Part shown: positions 63,756 through 64,000 of the stretch, in pieces
Position numbering within the stretch: position 1 is the stretch's first letter
Layout of the letters: each line of letters starts with the position of its first letter
Assembly: GCA_025062095.1 (NCBI GenBank)
Contig: JANXAZ010000013.1
Span: 29,499 to 93,498 of the forward strand
DNA: 64,000 bases
Source: Geminicoccaceae bacterium
GTDB lineage: Bacteria; Pseudomonadota; Alphaproteobacteria; Geminicoccales; Geminicoccaceae
Reading direction: 5' to 3'
Program-made: the position numbers and the translations under genes
Notes under the pieces: model-generated
The model's database searches: none
Told to the model about the DNA's origin: nothing
Seen by the model: the letters and a program-made list of their open reading frames with translations, nothing else

Positions 63756-64000
63756 GAAGCTGAGAGTTTGATCCTGGCTCAGAACGAACGCTGGCGGCGC
63801 GCCTAACACATGCAAGTCGAGCGGTCGGGGGTTTCGGCCCTCGGCAGCGGCGGACGGGTGAGTAACGCGTGGGAACCTGCCCCCGGGTTCGGGACAACCG
63901 CGGGAAACTGCGGCTGATACCGGATGATCCCTGCGGGGCAAAGGCCGTTCGGTCGCCTGGGGAGGGGCCCGCGTCCGATTAGGTAGTTGGCGGGGTAACG
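63756..64000 (+). rRNA. rrs: 16S ribosomal RNA, 5' part (continues beyond window)
   Basis: The sequence AGAGTTTGATCCTGGCTCAG starts at 63763, followed by AACGAACGCTGGCGGCGCGC, CTAACACATGCAAGTCGAGCG, GTGAGTAACGCGTGGGAACC, and ACTGCGGCTGATACCGGATG, diagnostic of alphaproteobacterial 16S. The mature 5' end is set about seven bases upstream, by analogy with E. coli. Only ~245 bases are inside the window. Confidence 0.97.

Overview
The window is a gene-dense, very GC-rich chromosomal segment of a free-living, flagellated alphaproteobacterium, most likely in the Rhodospirillales/Geminicoccales area. Four things point there: the first ~245 bases of a 16S rRNA gene at the right edge; alphaproteobacterial gene orders (ubiB-coaBC-dut; mutY-DUF721-dsbA-smc; a separate F0 operon atpI-B-E-F'-F with a split b/b' pair; ileS-lspA-DUF3035-M16-M16-mutL); the alphaproteobacterial flagellar protein FliX; and CarD next to gshB. 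The placement is inferred from sequence read by eye, not from a tree. Many genes start with GTG or TTG, and neighbours often overlap by 4 bases (ATGA/GTGA), so translational coupling looks common.

Layout. 1-4.5 kb: ubiB (cut by the window edge), coaBC, dut, an Rrf2-type regulator and an EamA-type exporter. 5.0-9.1 kb: a coupled set of gamma-glutamyltransferase-like enzyme, DUF1028 protein and a Tat-exported OpgG/OpgD-like glucan protein. 9.6-13.0 kb: a PsiE-like membrane protein and a complete TRAP transporter (dctPQM). 13.3-15.7 kb, minus strand: tRNA-Ala(TGC), rdgB, rph and a GT8-like glycosyltransferase. 16.1-17.7 kb: a rhomboid protease overlapping a Clp/SppA-fold membrane protease. 17.7-24.9 kb: an ELM1-family gene and the flagellar operon flgI-flgJ-flgN-flgK-flgL-fliW on the minus strand, with fliX divergent. 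24.8-25.7 kb: a membrane-anchored alpha/beta hydrolase. 25.7-28.6 kb: about 2.9 kb with no recognisable gene.

28.6-31.8 kb: a REC-GGDEF-EAL signalling protein and an LpoA/LppC-like lipoprotein, divergent from rsmI with overlapping start codons. 32.7-40.5 kb: mutY, DciA-like DUF721, a Sel1 lipoprotein, a DsbA-like thioredoxin and an unusually long SMC. 40.6-43.1 kb: the F0 operon. 43.1-46.7 kb: SDR, zincin, MTA/SAH nucleosidase, small lipoprotein, nitroreductase and MaoC hydratase. 46.8-55.9 kb: ribF, ileS, lspA, DUF3035, two M16 peptidases and mutL. 56.1-60.7 kb: fdxA, carD, gshB, a HIT protein and livHM. 60.8-63.4 kb: clpB behind a plausible heat-shock promoter. From 63.4 kb: rRNA promoter, boxA, a G-rich leader and 16S.

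Most of the content is housekeeping. The least explained signals are not genes: (i) a 127-base stretch of the rRNA leader with no A on the + strand, carrying six closely spaced G-runs; (ii) strong depletion of stop triplets on both strands in intergenic DNA, clearest in the 2.9-kb gap; (iii) tandem CGGCA-N5-TGCCG type palindromes 20 bp apart between fliX and flgI. Among genes, the odd ones are a FliW without a neighbouring csrA, a degenerate EAL domain behind an intact GGDEF, a glycosyltransferase-like gene coupled to rph, and the overlapping membrane-protease pair. I saw no mobile element, CRISPR array or defence system.
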